DNA from: Korobacter sp036501185
GTDB lineage: Bacteria; Acidobacteriota; Terriglobia; Terriglobales; Acidobacteriaceae
Assembly (NCBI GenBank): GCA_036501185.1
Contig: DASYAU010000098.1
Coordinates: 28,441-92,440, forward strand
Reading direction: 5' to 3'
DNA: 64,000 bases
The notes under the pieces were generated by a model. That model saw only the letters and a program-made list of their open reading frames with translations, was not told the DNA's origin and did no database searches. A program made the position numbers and the translations under genes. Of this stretch, positions 7,702 to 17,155 are shown in pieces. Each line of letters begins with the position of its first letter. Positions within the stretch are counted from its first letter, which is position 1.

Positions 7702-8751
7702 ATGAGGATCACCGGGGTCGCGACCGCATTTCCGTCCAACCGCTATAGCCAGCAAGAAATCTTTGCGGCGTTAGGGAGGAATTGGGCCGGAAAACTTGAA
7801 AAACCCCAGGTGCTCGAGCGCCTCCATTCGCGCGTTGGTGTCGGGCATCGCCATCTTGCGCTCACCATTCCTGAATACGAAGCGATAACTACCTTTGGCC
7901 AGGCGAATGATGCATGGATTCGCGTAGCGGAAGAAATCGGTGAGAAGGCGCTCTGCCGCGCTCTCCATCGCTCTGGAATCTCAGCAGCGGAATTGGATGC
8001 GATCTTCTTCACTTCGGTGACCGGCATCAGTGCACCGTCCATCGATGCACGGCTCGTGAACCGCATGAAGCTCTCGCCACACATCAAGCGCGTGCCCATC
8101 TTTGGACTCGGCTGCGTTGCAGGAGCGGCAGGCATTGCGCGAGCGGCCGACTATGTGAAGGCCTATCCCGATCACAACGCGGCACTCCTCTCCGTGGAAT
8201 TGTGCTCGCTCACCTGGCAACGCGACGACCTGACCGTAGCAAACTTCATCTCCTCCGGATTGTTCGGTGACGGCGCAGCCGCCGTCATAGTCTCCGGCCG
8301 CGAAGTAGCTCAACACGGCCCCCGCGTGCTTGCAACCCGGTCGGTTTTCTATCCCGATACCCAGAACGTCATGGGCTGGAACGTCTCCGAGAAAGGTTTT
8401 CAAATCGTACTTTCGCCGGATGTGCCGCGAATGGTTCACGACCACCTCCGCGACGACGTTGACGCATTCCTCGGCGAGTACGACCTCAAGCGTCCCGACA
8501 TCGGTAATTGGATCATGCATACCGGCGGTCCCAAGGTCCTTGAGGCATCCGCGCAGGCACTAGAACTTCCCGACGCTGCTTTGGCGGCCTCTTGGAACGC
8601 GCTGGAAGAAGTTGGCAATCTATCTTCAGCCTCGGTGCTCGTTGTCCTCGAACAAATTTTCCATCATCAGCGGCCCGCGCCGGGGACGCTTAGCTTGCTG
8701 GCAGCCATGGGCCCCGGGTTCTGCTCTGAACTCGTGCTGCTCATGTGGTGA
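7702..8751 (+). CDS. Type III polyketide synthase (chalcone synthase-like)
   Basis: 349 residues in the thiolase fold. The catalytic triad can be placed: Cys138 in GLGCVAGAAGIARAADY, His273 in NWIMHTGGPKVLE and Asn306 in EEVGNLSSASVLVVLE. GLFGDGAAAVIVSG is also conserved. The GGPKVLE and GNLSSAS contexts fit type III PKSs rather than FabH. These enzymes extend a starter acyl-CoA with malonyl-CoA to alkylpyrones, alkylresorcinols or related products. AGGAGA lies 11 bases before the ATG. The next two genes overlap or follow within a few bases, so this is the first gene of a three-gene operon. Confidence 0.88.
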   Translation: MRITGVATAFPSNRYSQQEIFAALGRNWAGKLEKPQVLERLHSRVGVGHRHLALTIPEYEAITTFGQANDAWIRVAEEIGEKALCRALHRSGISAAELDAIFFTSVTGISAPSIDARLVNRMKLSPHIKRVPIFGLGCVAGAAGIARAADYVKAYPDHNAALLSVELCSLTWQRDDLTVANFISSGLFGDGAAAVIVSGREVAQHGPRVLATRSVFYPDTQNVMGWNVSEKGFQIVLSPDVPRMVHDHLRDDVDAFLGEYDLKRPDIGNWIMHTGGPKVLEASAQALELPDAALAASWNALEEVGNLSSASVLVVLEQIFHHQRPAPGTLSLLAAMGPGFCSELVLLMW

Positions 8752-8777
8752 GAGGCCCATTGGCTCAAAGCGAACGA

Positions 8778-9881
8778 ATGAAAACAGATGTCATCGTGAT
8801 TGGCGCGGGCCCCGCAGGTTTGGCCACGGCCATCGCAGCTCGCAATGCAGGTTTCGAAGTGCTCCTTGCAGATCACGCCGTCCCCCCCATCGACAAGGCT
8901 TGTGGCGAGGGCATTATGCCCGACGGCCTTGCAGCCCTTGCGAAGCTGGGGGTTGTCGTGCCACCGGACCAGGCTTATGCGTTTCGTGGAATTCGTTTTC
9001 TTGAAAACAATTCCGCCGTTGACGCCGTTTTCCCGCTAGGAGTCGGTTTCGGCGTGCGCCGTACCGTTCTGCACGAATTGCTTGTGAGTAAAGCCGCGAA
9101 GCTCGGCGTGCAAATGCGTTGGGGAGCGCGTGTCGGCCACATCTCCCAGGGTCAGGTCCAAATCGATGATCACACGATCACATCTCGCTGGATTGTCGGT
9201 GCGGACGGCCACAACTCGATCGTCCGCCGCAAGATTGGCATCGGTCGTCAGCAAAGCGAACGTCGTCGCTTCGGCTTTCGCCAGCACTTTTCTATCCGTC
9301 CGTGGACCGATTTCGTCGAAGTCTACTGGAGCGACTACGGTCAGGCCTATGTCACTCCGGTGTCTGAAAACGAGGTCTGCGTCGCGCTGATCACCAGCGA
9401 TCCACATCTGCGTCTCGACGTCATACCGCATGCGTTTCCTCCACTGGCAGAGAGACTTGGCGATGCCGTTCAGACGACTCGTGCGCAAGGCGCCATCACA
9501 TCCACCCGGCAGATCGATGCGGTCTATTCCGGGAATGTCGCGCTTGTCGGCGAGGCCTCTGGTTCGGTCGATGCCATCACAGGCGAGGGGATGTCACTCG
9601 GATTCCAGCAGGCGCTCACGGTTGTCAGCGCAATGAAATCAGGTTCCCTGGCTCCATATGAACGTGCCCACCGCTGCATTGGAAGCACTCCGCGCCAGAT
9701 GGCCAAATTGATGGCATTGCTCGGCGATCGCCGCTGGTTGCGGCATCGAACCTTACGAGCCCTCTCAGCGAGACCGGAGCTCTTCGCCCAGATGTTGAGC
9801 GTACACGTTGGAGAAACCCCCATGCATCGTTTTGGTTTGCACCGCGCGCTTTCCCTCGGATGGTCGGTGCTGACGTCCTAA
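8778..9881 (+). CDS. FAD-dependent oxidoreductase, geranylgeranyl reductase-like
   Basis: About 367 residues. An N-terminal FAD-binding motif (VIVIGAGPAGLATAIAARNAG) is followed by CGEGIMPDG, VGADGHNSIVRRKIG and, near residue 265, NVALVGEASGSVDAITGEG, where the common GDA is GEA. This is the p-hydroxybenzoate hydroxylase / geranylgeranyl reductase fold. I chose the ATG at 8778 because the Rossmann motif starts six residues later; GTG starts at 8745 or 8748, overlapping the PKS stop, are also possible and would couple translation. It probably oxidises or reduces the product of the adjacent type III PKS. Confidence 0.82.
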   Translation: MKTDVIVIGAGPAGLATAIAARNAGFEVLLADHAVPPIDKACGEGIMPDGLAALAKLGVVVPPDQAYAFRGIRFLENNSAVDAVFPLGVGFGVRRTVLHELLVSKAAKLGVQMRWGARVGHISQGQVQIDDHTITSRWIVGADGHNSIVRRKIGIGRQQSERRRFGFRQHFSIRPWTDFVEVYWSDYGQAYVTPVSENEVCVALITSDPHLRLDVIPHAFPPLAERLGDAVQTTRAQGAITSTRQIDAVYSGNVALVGEASGSVDAITGEGMSLGFQQALTVVSAMKSGSLAPYERAHRCIGSTPRQMAKLMALLGDRRWLRHRTLRALSARPELFAQMLSVHVGETPMHRFGLHRALSLGWSVLTS

Positions 9882-9888
9882 ATAACTT

Positions 9889-10494
9889 ATGCGACATAAT
9901 CTCACCATTCTCGGCCTTCTCCTCGCGTCTGCATCCCTCGCAATCGCGCAGGCCGCTAATGAATTGCGGATAGATTTTGATCCTGCCAGCACCAAGGTCG
10001 AGTTCACCTTGGGCGACGTGCTCCACACCGTCCACGGAACATTTCATCTCAAGAGCGGCAGCATGCATTTTGATCCCGCCACTGGAGCCGCTGGAGGGTT
10101 GCTCGTAGTCGACGCCACTAGCGGTAATAGCGGCAACGATACCCGCGACCATAAAATGAACAAGGAGATTCTCGAGTCAGATAAATTTCCCGAGGCTACG
10201 TTCACCCCGCAGAGGGTCATTGGCCAACTTGCAAAACAAGGCAGTTCGGACATCCAGGTGAAGGGGATTTTCCGCATCCACGGCGCCGACCACGACCTCA
10301 CGCTAAACGTCCCCGCCCGCGTCAATGGCAACCAGCTTCAGATGCAGACGCAGTTCATCGTTCCCTTTGTCCATTGGGGAATGAAAGACCCGAGCACATT
10401 TATTCTTCGCGTAAACAAGGAAGTACAAATGAGTATTTCCGGGACTGAGCTGATCTCCGGCGCGACCGAGTCAACGGCCCACATCTCCCATTAA
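9889..10494 (+). CDS. YceI-family lipid-binding periplasmic protein
   Basis: 201 residues with an N-terminal signal peptide (TILGLLLASASLAIAQA). The mature part begins ELRIDFDPASTKVEFTLGDV, the start of the lipocalin-like YceI barrel. FRIHGADHDLTLNVPARV and the HWGMKDPS block are also typical. Family members bind amphipathic molecules such as isoprenoid quinones. It lies seven bases after the oxidoreductase gene, which suggests it carries or senses the hydrophobic product of the PKS operon. It converges on the next gene with no gap. Confidence 0.85.
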   Translation: MRHNLTILGLLLASASLAIAQAANELRIDFDPASTKVEFTLGDVLHTVHGTFHLKSGSMHFDPATGAAGGLLVVDATSGNSGNDTRDHKMNKEILESDKFPEATFTPQRVIGQLAKQGSSDIQVKGIFRIHGADHDLTLNVPARVNGNQLQMQTQFIVPFVHWGMKDPSTFILRVNKEVQMSISGTELISGATESTAHISH

Positions 10495-11319
10495 TCAGTG
10501 GATTCGCGAAAGTTCCAGCGAGTATAGGTGGTTCTTCGGGAAATCATGTGCGAGCCCCTCAAGAAGGTTCCGCGCAGTCTGCGGATCCTTGTCGCGTACC
10601 GCCGCCACCGCCAGCAGCAATCGGGCAAACGGTGCGAGATAATCGCCCCTTTCTGCTGTCAGGTGCAGTTTCTCGAGTCCCTCTGCTTTGTCGGTTTGAG
10701 CACCTGTCATATGCAGCACCCAGCGCACCGGCGCAGGATTAATGCCGAGGAGATAGTTCTCCACGCCCACGGCCAGGTAAGCGTCGTAGCACTGTGCATC
10801 TACGCTCAAGAGTTGCTCGGCCTTACCGCGCGATTGCTTCATATACCCCAAGCCGGCGAGATTTTTCCGTTCGACGAGTGACGCGTAATCACCGCGCAAC
10901 CCATTTGCGAGGATCTGCGAAAACATAGCTTCAGGATCGCGGGGCACACTTGTAAGGCGCCGAGTGGCTAACTCGTCCGCAGCTGCCAATTCGCTCTCGA
11001 ACGCCGATTTTGTGGCCGGATCGGGAGCCACCTTCTTTCGCTTTTCGAACTTTGAATTGTCAGCGAAAAGATCGACTTCCAGCACGTGCATCCTATCGAA
11101 CTCCGAAAACAAGTATGCCGCCGCGTTGGAGACATGGGCCAGTGGATCGTCAGGGTGGCGCTGCTCATACGCCTCGAAGGTACCGTGCGCGGTGAGGAAA
11201 TCGAGGTTGTACATCTGCCGGTAGCCATTCTCGATATCGGACCCTCCTCCGCACGAAGCGAAGCTTGCTGAGGCCAGGGTCAGCACGATGCAACTCACCA
11301 GCAAGAAGCGAAACCGCAT
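10495..11319 (-). CDS. Exported helical-repeat (TPR-like) protein
   Basis: 274 residues. A signal peptide (FLLVSCIVLTLASASFA) is followed by SCGGG, a possible but atypical lipobox (FASC). The mature chain is alpha-helical and reads like degenerate TPRs (GYRQMYNLDFLTAHGTFEAY; DPLAHVSNAAAYLFSEFDRM; DPQTARNLLEGLAHDFPKNH). No catalytic motif is seen and no function is assigned. Its ATG shares one base with the stop of the sensor kinase gene (TAATG), so it is translated with the two-component system and may act in the same envelope response. Confidence 0.75.
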   Translation of the reverse strand: MRFRFLLVSCIVLTLASASFASCGGGSDIENGYRQMYNLDFLTAHGTFEAYEQRHPDDPLAHVSNAAAYLFSEFDRMHVLEVDLFADNSKFEKRKKVAPDPATKSAFESELAAADELATRRLTSVPRDPEAMFSQILANGLRGDYASLVERKNLAGLGYMKQSRGKAEQLLSVDAQCYDAYLAVGVENYLLGINPAPVRWVLHMTGAQTDKAEGLEKLHLTAERGDYLAPFARLLLAVAAVRDKDPQTARNLLEGLAHDFPKNHLYSLELSRIH

Positions 11320-12752
11320 TAAGCCACCGCCACTTGCGCGAGTGGCAGCGAGACCCGGATCACGGCGCCGCCGCCATCGCGATCCGTGATCCTAACTGCG
11401 CCGCCATGCGCTTGTACCACCGCATCCACAAACGCAAGGCCCAGACCGTATCCGGTGGAGTGTTTGCCCTTCACGAATCGCTGAAAAACTCGCCCTTTCA
11501 ATTCCGGCGAAAAGCCCGGCCCGTTGTCTTCGATTAGAAGTTCGGCGAGGTTGTCGCGCTGCTGAACGCGGATAAGTATCTGTCTTCCGGGCGGAAGATG
11601 TGCCATCTCATTGTCGAGCAAATTTGTGAGCACGCGGTTCGTGAGACTTACATCGACATCCACCATCAGCGTTGTGCCGGCATCTACGACCACATCGTGA
11701 TGTCGCTCATTCATTGCCGGCATGTAAATATCTACAAATTGCTGGACTACGGACGCAAAATCCACGGTCTCCTTGTGTAAAGGCAGCGCGCCGGCATCCG
11801 CTTCCGCGAGGTCGAGTGTGGTATTGATGAACTGGGACAGCCGATCTAGCCCTTCGACCGCCTGCGCCACGGGCTCGCGCCAGTCCGTGGAACTCCCCTC
11901 CAAGAGGGCGACTTCGAGCCTTCCGCGAATCGAAGTAACCGGGCTTTTCATGTCATGTGCCACAGAATCCGTCACGGTGCGCAGTTGGTTCACCGAAGCT
12001 TGGATGCGGTCGAGCATTTTATTGAACGTTTGAGAAAGCCGTGCTATCTCATCACTGCTGCTGGCTTCTGGTAGCCGCGCGCTCAGGTCCTCGCTCCCAA
12101 TCTTTGATGCTGTTTGCGTGATGTTCTCCACGCGCAGCAACGTGCGGCGGGCACTCAAGTAGGAAATCATGAACCCGAGCGCAACCATGCCGATCCAAAC
12201 TATGATGAACCCGCGCGTCAGCCGCCGGAGCAGTTCCACGGCTCCGAAATCCGAAAGTCCGAGATAGATCTCTCCGGCGGGTTTCAGGTTTCGCACCACC
12301 ACGCGGAAGGGAATCGCCGCGCCTTGAATCTTGAGGGTTTGCGGAGTGCCGGGAACCAGCTTCGCCGCCTCGATTGCTCGAATGTACGAGTCTTTGTTTT
12401 CGGGCCCCACCCATAATGGAGGGCCTTCCGCGCCCGTCTGCAAGAAGAATACTGAGTTCTGGTTGGCGCCTTCCGAGTCCCGCTCGCCCGGGACTTCGTG
12501 GACGGCATTCTCCGCCACCTCTTCGATTACCCGGTCATATAAATTATCCCGCGGCGTCGACTGCGAGACATCAGCCATCGTCTCGGCCTCACCGGTGAGC
12601 CACTGGTCGCTGCGTTCCCTGATTCCCAGCGAGACCATGTAGTAGCAAATCGCAAACGCGAAGGCGCCGCCCAGCGCGAATGCTACTGTCGTCCAAATAG
12701 ACAGACGCCAGGCGGCAGTACTTTTCGGGGAGCTAAGAATCTTTGAGAACAT
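11319..12752 (-). CDS. Membrane sensor histidine kinase (OmpR-partner type)
   Basis: 477 residues. Two transmembrane segments, about 18-40 and 180-200, enclose a periplasmic sensing domain. HAMP follows, then the H-box DSVAHDMKSPVTSIRGRLE (His266), an N-box with NLLDNEMAHLPPG and the G-boxes IEDNGPGFSPEL and GYGLGLAFVDAVVQAHGG. ATG at 12752 is chosen because GGAG lies six bases upstream; it overlaps the end of the regulator gene by 20 bases. The partner is the response regulator encoded immediately before it. The N-box residues around the usual NAxKY (here NEMAH) differ somewhat from the consensus. Confidence 0.9.
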   Translation of the reverse strand: MFSKILSSPKSTAAWRLSIWTTVAFALGGAFAFAICYYMVSLGIRERSDQWLTGEAETMADVSQSTPRDNLYDRVIEEVAENAVHEVPGERDSEGANQNSVFFLQTGAEGPPLWVGPENKDSYIRAIEAAKLVPGTPQTLKIQGAAIPFRVVVRNLKPAGEIYLGLSDFGAVELLRRLTRGFIIVWIGMVALGFMISYLSARRTLLRVENITQTASKIGSEDLSARLPEASSSDEIARLSQTFNKMLDRIQASVNQLRTVTDSVAHDMKSPVTSIRGRLEVALLEGSSTDWREPVAQAVEGLDRLSQFINTTLDLAEADAGALPLHKETVDFASVVQQFVDIYMPAMNERHHDVVVDAGTTLMVDVDVSLTNRVLTNLLDNEMAHLPPGRQILIRVQQRDNLAELLIEDNGPGFSPELKGRVFQRFVKGKHSTGYGLGLAFVDAVVQAHGGAVRITDRDGGGAVIRVSLPLAQVAVA

Positions 12753-13410
12753 AACCAACTCCGCGAATCGTGTGGATCAGCGGCTTGGGCGCGTCGCGGT
12801 CCACTTTGCTGCGTAATCGATAGATGTGTACGTCTACGACATTTGTTGCCGGGTCGATTCGCATCCGCCAGACGTGGTCCAAGATCATGGTGCGCGTCAC
12901 GACGCGTCCGGTGTTCCGGCACAGGTACTCGAGAAGCGCGAATTCCTGTGGCGTGAGCTGCAAGATCTGCGCGCCACGCTTCGCTTCCCGCCGTACCAAG
13001 TCCAATTCAAGGTCCGCGACTCGCAGGCGCGTGGATTCCTGCTGGCCCGGGCTGGCTCGCCGCAGCAGGTTCCGCAGGCGTGCTAAGAGTTCAGAAAGGG
13101 CAAAAGGCTTTGTCAGGTAATCGTCGCCGCCTTGCTCCAGACCGCGAACCCGTTCGTCCACCGAACGTCTTGCAGACAAAATCAGGACCGGTGCGGCATT
13201 GCCTTGCGCACGGCAGTGCGCAATCAAATCGAGTCCATCCATGTCCGGGAGGCCAAGATCAATGATCAGCCCGTCGTGAATGGCCTCTGACGCCAACTTC
13301 TCCGCAGTATGTCCGTCGGACGCTACATCTACCTGGTAACCAGCTTCTTCCAACGCTCGACGCAAAAATTCCTGGATCGCTACATCATCCTCTACCACCA
13401 ACAAACGCAC
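12733..13410 (-). CDS. OmpR/PhoB-family response regulator
   Basis: 225 residues. The receiver domain begins MRLLVVEDDVAIQEFL, with phospho-acceptor Asp51 in LIIDLGLPDMDG and Lys in DYLTKPFALSEL. A C-terminal winged helix (LTPQEFALLEYLCRNTGRVV; VDVHIYRLRSKVD) binds DNA. The GTG at 13410 has GGGGGA six bases upstream and gives the standard N-terminus; longer upstream readings have no homologous character. It is co-transcribed with the overlapping kinase gene. Confidence 0.93.
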   Translation of the reverse strand: MRLLVVEDDVAIQEFLRRALEEAGYQVDVASDGHTAEKLASEAIHDGLIIDLGLPDMDGLDLIAHCRAQGNAAPVLILSARRSVDERVRGLEQGGDDYLTKPFALSELLARLRNLLRRASPGQQESTRLRVADLELDLVRREAKRGAQILQLTPQEFALLEYLCRNTGRVVTRTMILDHVWRMRIDPATNVVDVHIYRLRSKVDRDAPKPLIHTIRGVGYVLKDS

Positions 13411-13472
13411 GACTGTTCCCCCGTTCCGCGCGATTGCACTCCGTGACGCTGTTGCTGATGCAAGCGGATAGT

Positions 13473-14828
13473 TCAAATATTGATGGATCTCCGGGCGAGC
13501 CCAAGCGCATCGCCCCAAAACGTTTTCGAAGAATGTACCACTTCAGTCACCTGATCGATCGCTGCCACGAAATAGTCAAGATGCTCATGGCTTACGGTGA
13601 GCGGTGGCGCGGCTTTGAGCACCATGAAATTGTTGCCGCAGATTTGCGTCAACACGTGCTCCGATTTGAACATCCGCATCACGACCATCTGTCCGAATAG
13701 ACCCGGATGTATGCGCTGGAACGTTTCGTAAGCCATGCGCAGCGTCAGGCTTGACGGCGCCTTGAATTCGATCCCGCTGAGCAGGCCTATCCCGCGCACC
13801 TCTCCCACCATCTCGTATCCCGCAAGTTTCTCGCGCAGGCTGTTTCGGAAAGCTTCGCCCATGGTCAGCGCGCGGTCCCCGAGTCCCTCGTCTTCGAGCA
13901 CGTCAAGCGTCGCCATTCCCGCGCGCATCGCAAGTCCGTTCTCGCTGAACGTGGAGGTATGCACGATCGCGCGATCCAACGAACTATAAACCGCTTCGTA
14001 AACCTCGTCGGTCATCAGCACCGCTCCGACAGGAATCAATCCGCCGCTAAGGGCCTTGGCCAGCACCACCATATCGGGTTGCACGTCGAAGTGATGCGCG
14101 GCCAGGAATTTTCCCGTCCGGTACATCCCAGTCTGGACCTCGTCGAGCACGAAAAGCGTCCCATATTTCCGGCACAGCTCCTGCGCCGCTTTCAGGTAGC
14201 CGGGCGGGGGGACGCGTATTCCACCTTCGGCCTGGATCGGCTCGAGAATATATGCCGCGAACTTCTCAGTTGCCAATTGCGCGGTTAGCGCGTCGATATC
14301 GCCGAACGGCACGGCTTTTGTGTCGGGTAGCAGCCGGCCAAAACCTTTGGCCCAGGTTGTGCCTTCCATCAGCGATAGGGCCCCGCACGTCAACCCGTGA
14401 AACGCGCCCTCAGCATAAAGTAATCCCGCCCGCTTCGTCTTGGCTCGCGAGAACTTAATGGCCGTTTCTACTCCTTCGCTGCCGGAACTGTTGAAGAATA
14501 CTTTTGTCAGTCCGCCGCCGGCTCGCAAACAAAGTCGCTCGGCTAGTTCGCCTGCCAGCTCCGGAACATGACTTTGCAGCATGTTCGGCCCATTCTTCGT
14601 CAGTTCGTCCATCAACGCCGCCACCACTCGAGGATGGTTGTGTCCCGTGTTGTGAACGCAATAACCAGAAAGAAAGTCCAGAATCCGTTCGCCGTCCGCC
14701 GTAAACAGTTCTGCGCCCAAGCATCGCTGGTACGCGACGTTCATCTCCAAAACGTCGAGCAGACGTACCCATTGCGGGTTTACGTGTTCCGAATACGTTC
14801 CTGACACGGAGATACTCTTCGTGGGCAA
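13473..14828 (-). CDS. Class III PLP aminotransferase
   Basis: 451 residues of the acetylornithine/ornithine aminotransferase superfamily. The N-terminal core has DFLSGYCVHNTGHNHPRVV. PLP phosphate contacts are in FFNSSGSEGVETAIKF, the cofactor Asp is in LFVLDEVQTGMYRTG and the Schiff-base Lys is in VVLAKALSGGLIPVG. The substrate is not clear from sequence; it is annotated only as an aspartate aminotransferase-family (class III) enzyme. A TTG at 14828 is taken as start because GAGGAGG lies four bases upstream. It precedes the two-component genes by 62 bases in the same direction. Confidence 0.82.
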   Translation of the reverse strand: MPTKSISVSGTYSEHVNPQWVRLLDVLEMNVAYQRCLGAELFTADGERILDFLSGYCVHNTGHNHPRVVAALMDELTKNGPNMLQSHVPELAGELAERLCLRAGGGLTKVFFNSSGSEGVETAIKFSRAKTKRAGLLYAEGAFHGLTCGALSLMEGTTWAKGFGRLLPDTKAVPFGDIDALTAQLATEKFAAYILEPIQAEGGIRVPPPGYLKAAQELCRKYGTLFVLDEVQTGMYRTGKFLAAHHFDVQPDMVVLAKALSGGLIPVGAVLMTDEVYEAVYSSLDRAIVHTSTFSENGLAMRAGMATLDVLEDEGLGDRALTMGEAFRNSLREKLAGYEMVGEVRGIGLLSGIEFKAPSSLTLRMAYETFQRIHPGLFGQMVVMRMFKSEHVLTQICGNNFMVLKAAPPLTVSHEHLDYFVAAIDQVTEVVHSSKTFWGDALGLARRSINI

Positions 14829-14995
14829 AAGGCCTCCTCGATTGTGATGGGAACCGGCTCTCTATTAGACGTTACAACAGCCATTTCCGCGCAGCATACT
14901 TCCGAGATGACAAAAACGTCATACCACCCGCTCGTTGGTAGGCTGGTTCCCGCGCCCCGCTTCTCCACGATGCTACTAAAGTGCTGTAGTAAATT

Positions 14996-17155
14996 GTGGC
15001 CAGAGACTTTGTTGGTTCGAGGTTGGCACTGGCCGTCGAGCATTTCACGCTTCGAGATATCGCGGGGATCTTCGCAGGAATGTTCGCATTTCTGCCGTTC
15101 CTGTTTGGACCCGGCTACGTCGTAGGCTACGTCCTGAATCTCTTCCGGTTTCGCCAAGCGTGCTGGCGTGAGCGTTTCGCGAGCAGCGTGGTCCTCTCAT
15201 TCTCCATTACACCAATTTGCGGAGCCCTGTTGGCCCGCGTCAGCTCGCTCGCGGTGGTCTGCGCGGTTTGCTTGGCGATTACGGTAGCGGCATTCGTGCT
15301 CATCCTCTATGAATTGCGAAACCGCCCTACAGCTCCCAGGCAGAGCCTCGACCGAGATAGCAAAACAGTTTTGTGGCTTTTGTTCGCATGGATGTTGATT
15401 GCGATCGCGTCGCTAGTCGATCTTCAACACGGAACCAGGCTCTTCCTTCCGGAACCTGCCTTCGACCAGTCGGTCCGCTCGGCGCTTACCGGCGGAGTTT
15501 TGCGCTCTGGCGTTCCGCCGGCAAATCCCTTCTTCTACCCCGGCCACCCCATCCCGATGCGCTACTACTATTACTGGAATTTAGTGTGCGCACTGGCTGC
15601 GAAGCTTTTCAGACTCGCTCCCCGCTACGCCGCGCTCTCCGGCATTCTGTGGGCCGGTCTCGCACTCGCGTGCCTCATAACCCTGTACCTGAAGCACTTC
15701 TGTGAGGAAACGGTCGACCTCTCCCGCAAGGCATGGATTGGAATCACCCTTCTTGCGGTGACGGGTCTAGACATCATTCCCACGATCATGGTGTTCATCG
15801 CCCAGCATGAGTTTTATGGCGACATGGAGTGGTGGGACTCCGCACAGGTCACGTCGTGGATCGACTCGCTACTTTGGGTTCCTCACCACGTCGCCGGACT
15901 CATCTCGTGCTGTACCGGTTTTCTCGTTTTGTGGGTCGTGCCGCGTGACGCTCCCGCGCGCGAGCGCGTAATAGCCGCAATCGTGGCGGCACTGGCATTC
16001 TCTTCCGCCGCAGGTCTGTCCGTCTACGTCACGTTCACGTTTGCAATCTTCCTTATAACGTGGACCCTGGTGCTCGCCCGATGGAGCTTATGGAAGGAAG
16101 TTCTCACCTTCACGGCGTGCGGTATTCTCACTGTCATCATCTCGCTTCCTTATCTTCACGATTTGCGGCAGCCCGGCTGGAGCGGCGATTTTGCAACTTT
16201 CTATGTCCGCACCTTGGAGTCCATCGGCGACTGGGCAGATGCTCACATCGAAGCCGATTGGCTCCAGAACCTTTTTCTCGTCGCGCTACTCCCCGTGTAC
16301 TACCTCATCGAATTCGGCGCCTTTGCAGTGGCCGGTTTTGCAACTTGGAAAGCCTATTGGCGGCGGAACGAACCGCTTCGCAAGTGGGAATGGGCGGCTC
16401 TCAACATCTTCAGCGCCAGCTTGCTTGTCGGCACCTTCCTCGAATCCACTACGGGAAACAACGATCTCGGATACCGCTCCATTCTTTTCGCACAATTCGT
16501 CTTGCTTTTGTGGACGGTGCCCTACATCTACCGCTGGTATACCGAACGCTCCAGCAGGAACGCCAAACCAAGCCTGCTCTTTCGTACCTTCCTCGTACTC
16601 GGCATCGCTTCCACGGTCTTCCAACTCGTGGAGTTGCGCATCTACACCGTACTGGCGGACCATCACGCCTATGTCGATGCTGTGAACTGGTTACCCGATA
16701 CCGATACGATCGCTCTTGACATCTATAGCATTCGCTCCGCCGTCGAACAGTTGAACCGTCATCTTCCGCAAGACGCACTCGTCCAATTCAGTCCAGCCGA
16801 ACTCCCATATGAGCCGAACGTCTACTACTTGCAAAGGAGTTCGGTAGAGGGAATCCCGAACTGCGGCACGGCATTCGGAGGTGACCCCTTCGCCTGCCAA
16901 CCCTTCCAACACAAGCTTCTCGATGCGTTCAATGGACGCAAGCCATACGGCCTGGAACAGGCCGATCAGCTTTGCAAGGACTTGCACATCGATGTATTGG
17001 TCGCCGAGCGCTCCGACCGCATGTGGGCCATCAAGCAGAGCTGGGTCTGGCGTGGAACTCCTGCCGTGCAGAATGAATATGTTCGTGCAATCCCGTGTGG
17101 CGCGCGACGCGAGCAGATTGCAAGCGCCTTTCCCAAGGCGACGGCGGTCCCTTAG
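14996..17155 (+). CDS. Polytopic membrane protein, GT-C/YYY-like
   Basis: 719 residues, roughly 14 predicted transmembrane helices over the first 550, then a soluble C-terminal part. A tyrosine cluster after the fifth helix (HPIPMRYYYYWNLVCALAAK) resembles the 'YYY' membrane family and GT-C glycosyltransferases, where such loops face the outside. No catalytic residue can be assigned with confidence. It converges on the surface-sugar operon with a 4-base overlap of stop codons, so it could be a sugar-transfer enzyme of that pathway, but this is inference. The start (GTG 14996) has no strong ribosome site. Confidence 0.65.
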   Translation: MARDFVGSRLALAVEHFTLRDIAGIFAGMFAFLPFLFGPGYVVGYVLNLFRFRQACWRERFASSVVLSFSITPICGALLARVSSLAVVCAVCLAITVAAFVLILYELRNRPTAPRQSLDRDSKTVLWLLFAWMLIAIASLVDLQHGTRLFLPEPAFDQSVRSALTGGVLRSGVPPANPFFYPGHPIPMRYYYYWNLVCALAAKLFRLAPRYAALSGILWAGLALACLITLYLKHFCEETVDLSRKAWIGITLLAVTGLDIIPTIMVFIAQHEFYGDMEWWDSAQVTSWIDSLLWVPHHVAGLISCCTGFLVLWVVPRDAPARERVIAAIVAALAFSSAAGLSVYVTFTFAIFLITWTLVLARWSLWKEVLTFTACGILTVIISLPYLHDLRQPGWSGDFATFYVRTLESIGDWADAHIEADWLQNLFLVALLPVYYLIEFGAFAVAGFATWKAYWRRNEPLRKWEWAALNIFSASLLVGTFLESTTGNNDLGYRSILFAQFVLLLWTVPYIYRWYTERSSRNAKPSLLFRTFLVLGIASTVFQLVELRIYTVLADHHAYVDAVNWLPDTDTIALDIYSIRSAVEQLNRHLPQDALVQFSPAELPYEPNVYYLQRSSVEGIPNCGTAFGGDPFACQPFQHKLLDAFNGRKPYGLEQADQLCKDLHIDVLVAERSDRMWAIKQSWVWRGTPAVQNEYVRAIPCGARREQIASAFPKATAVP

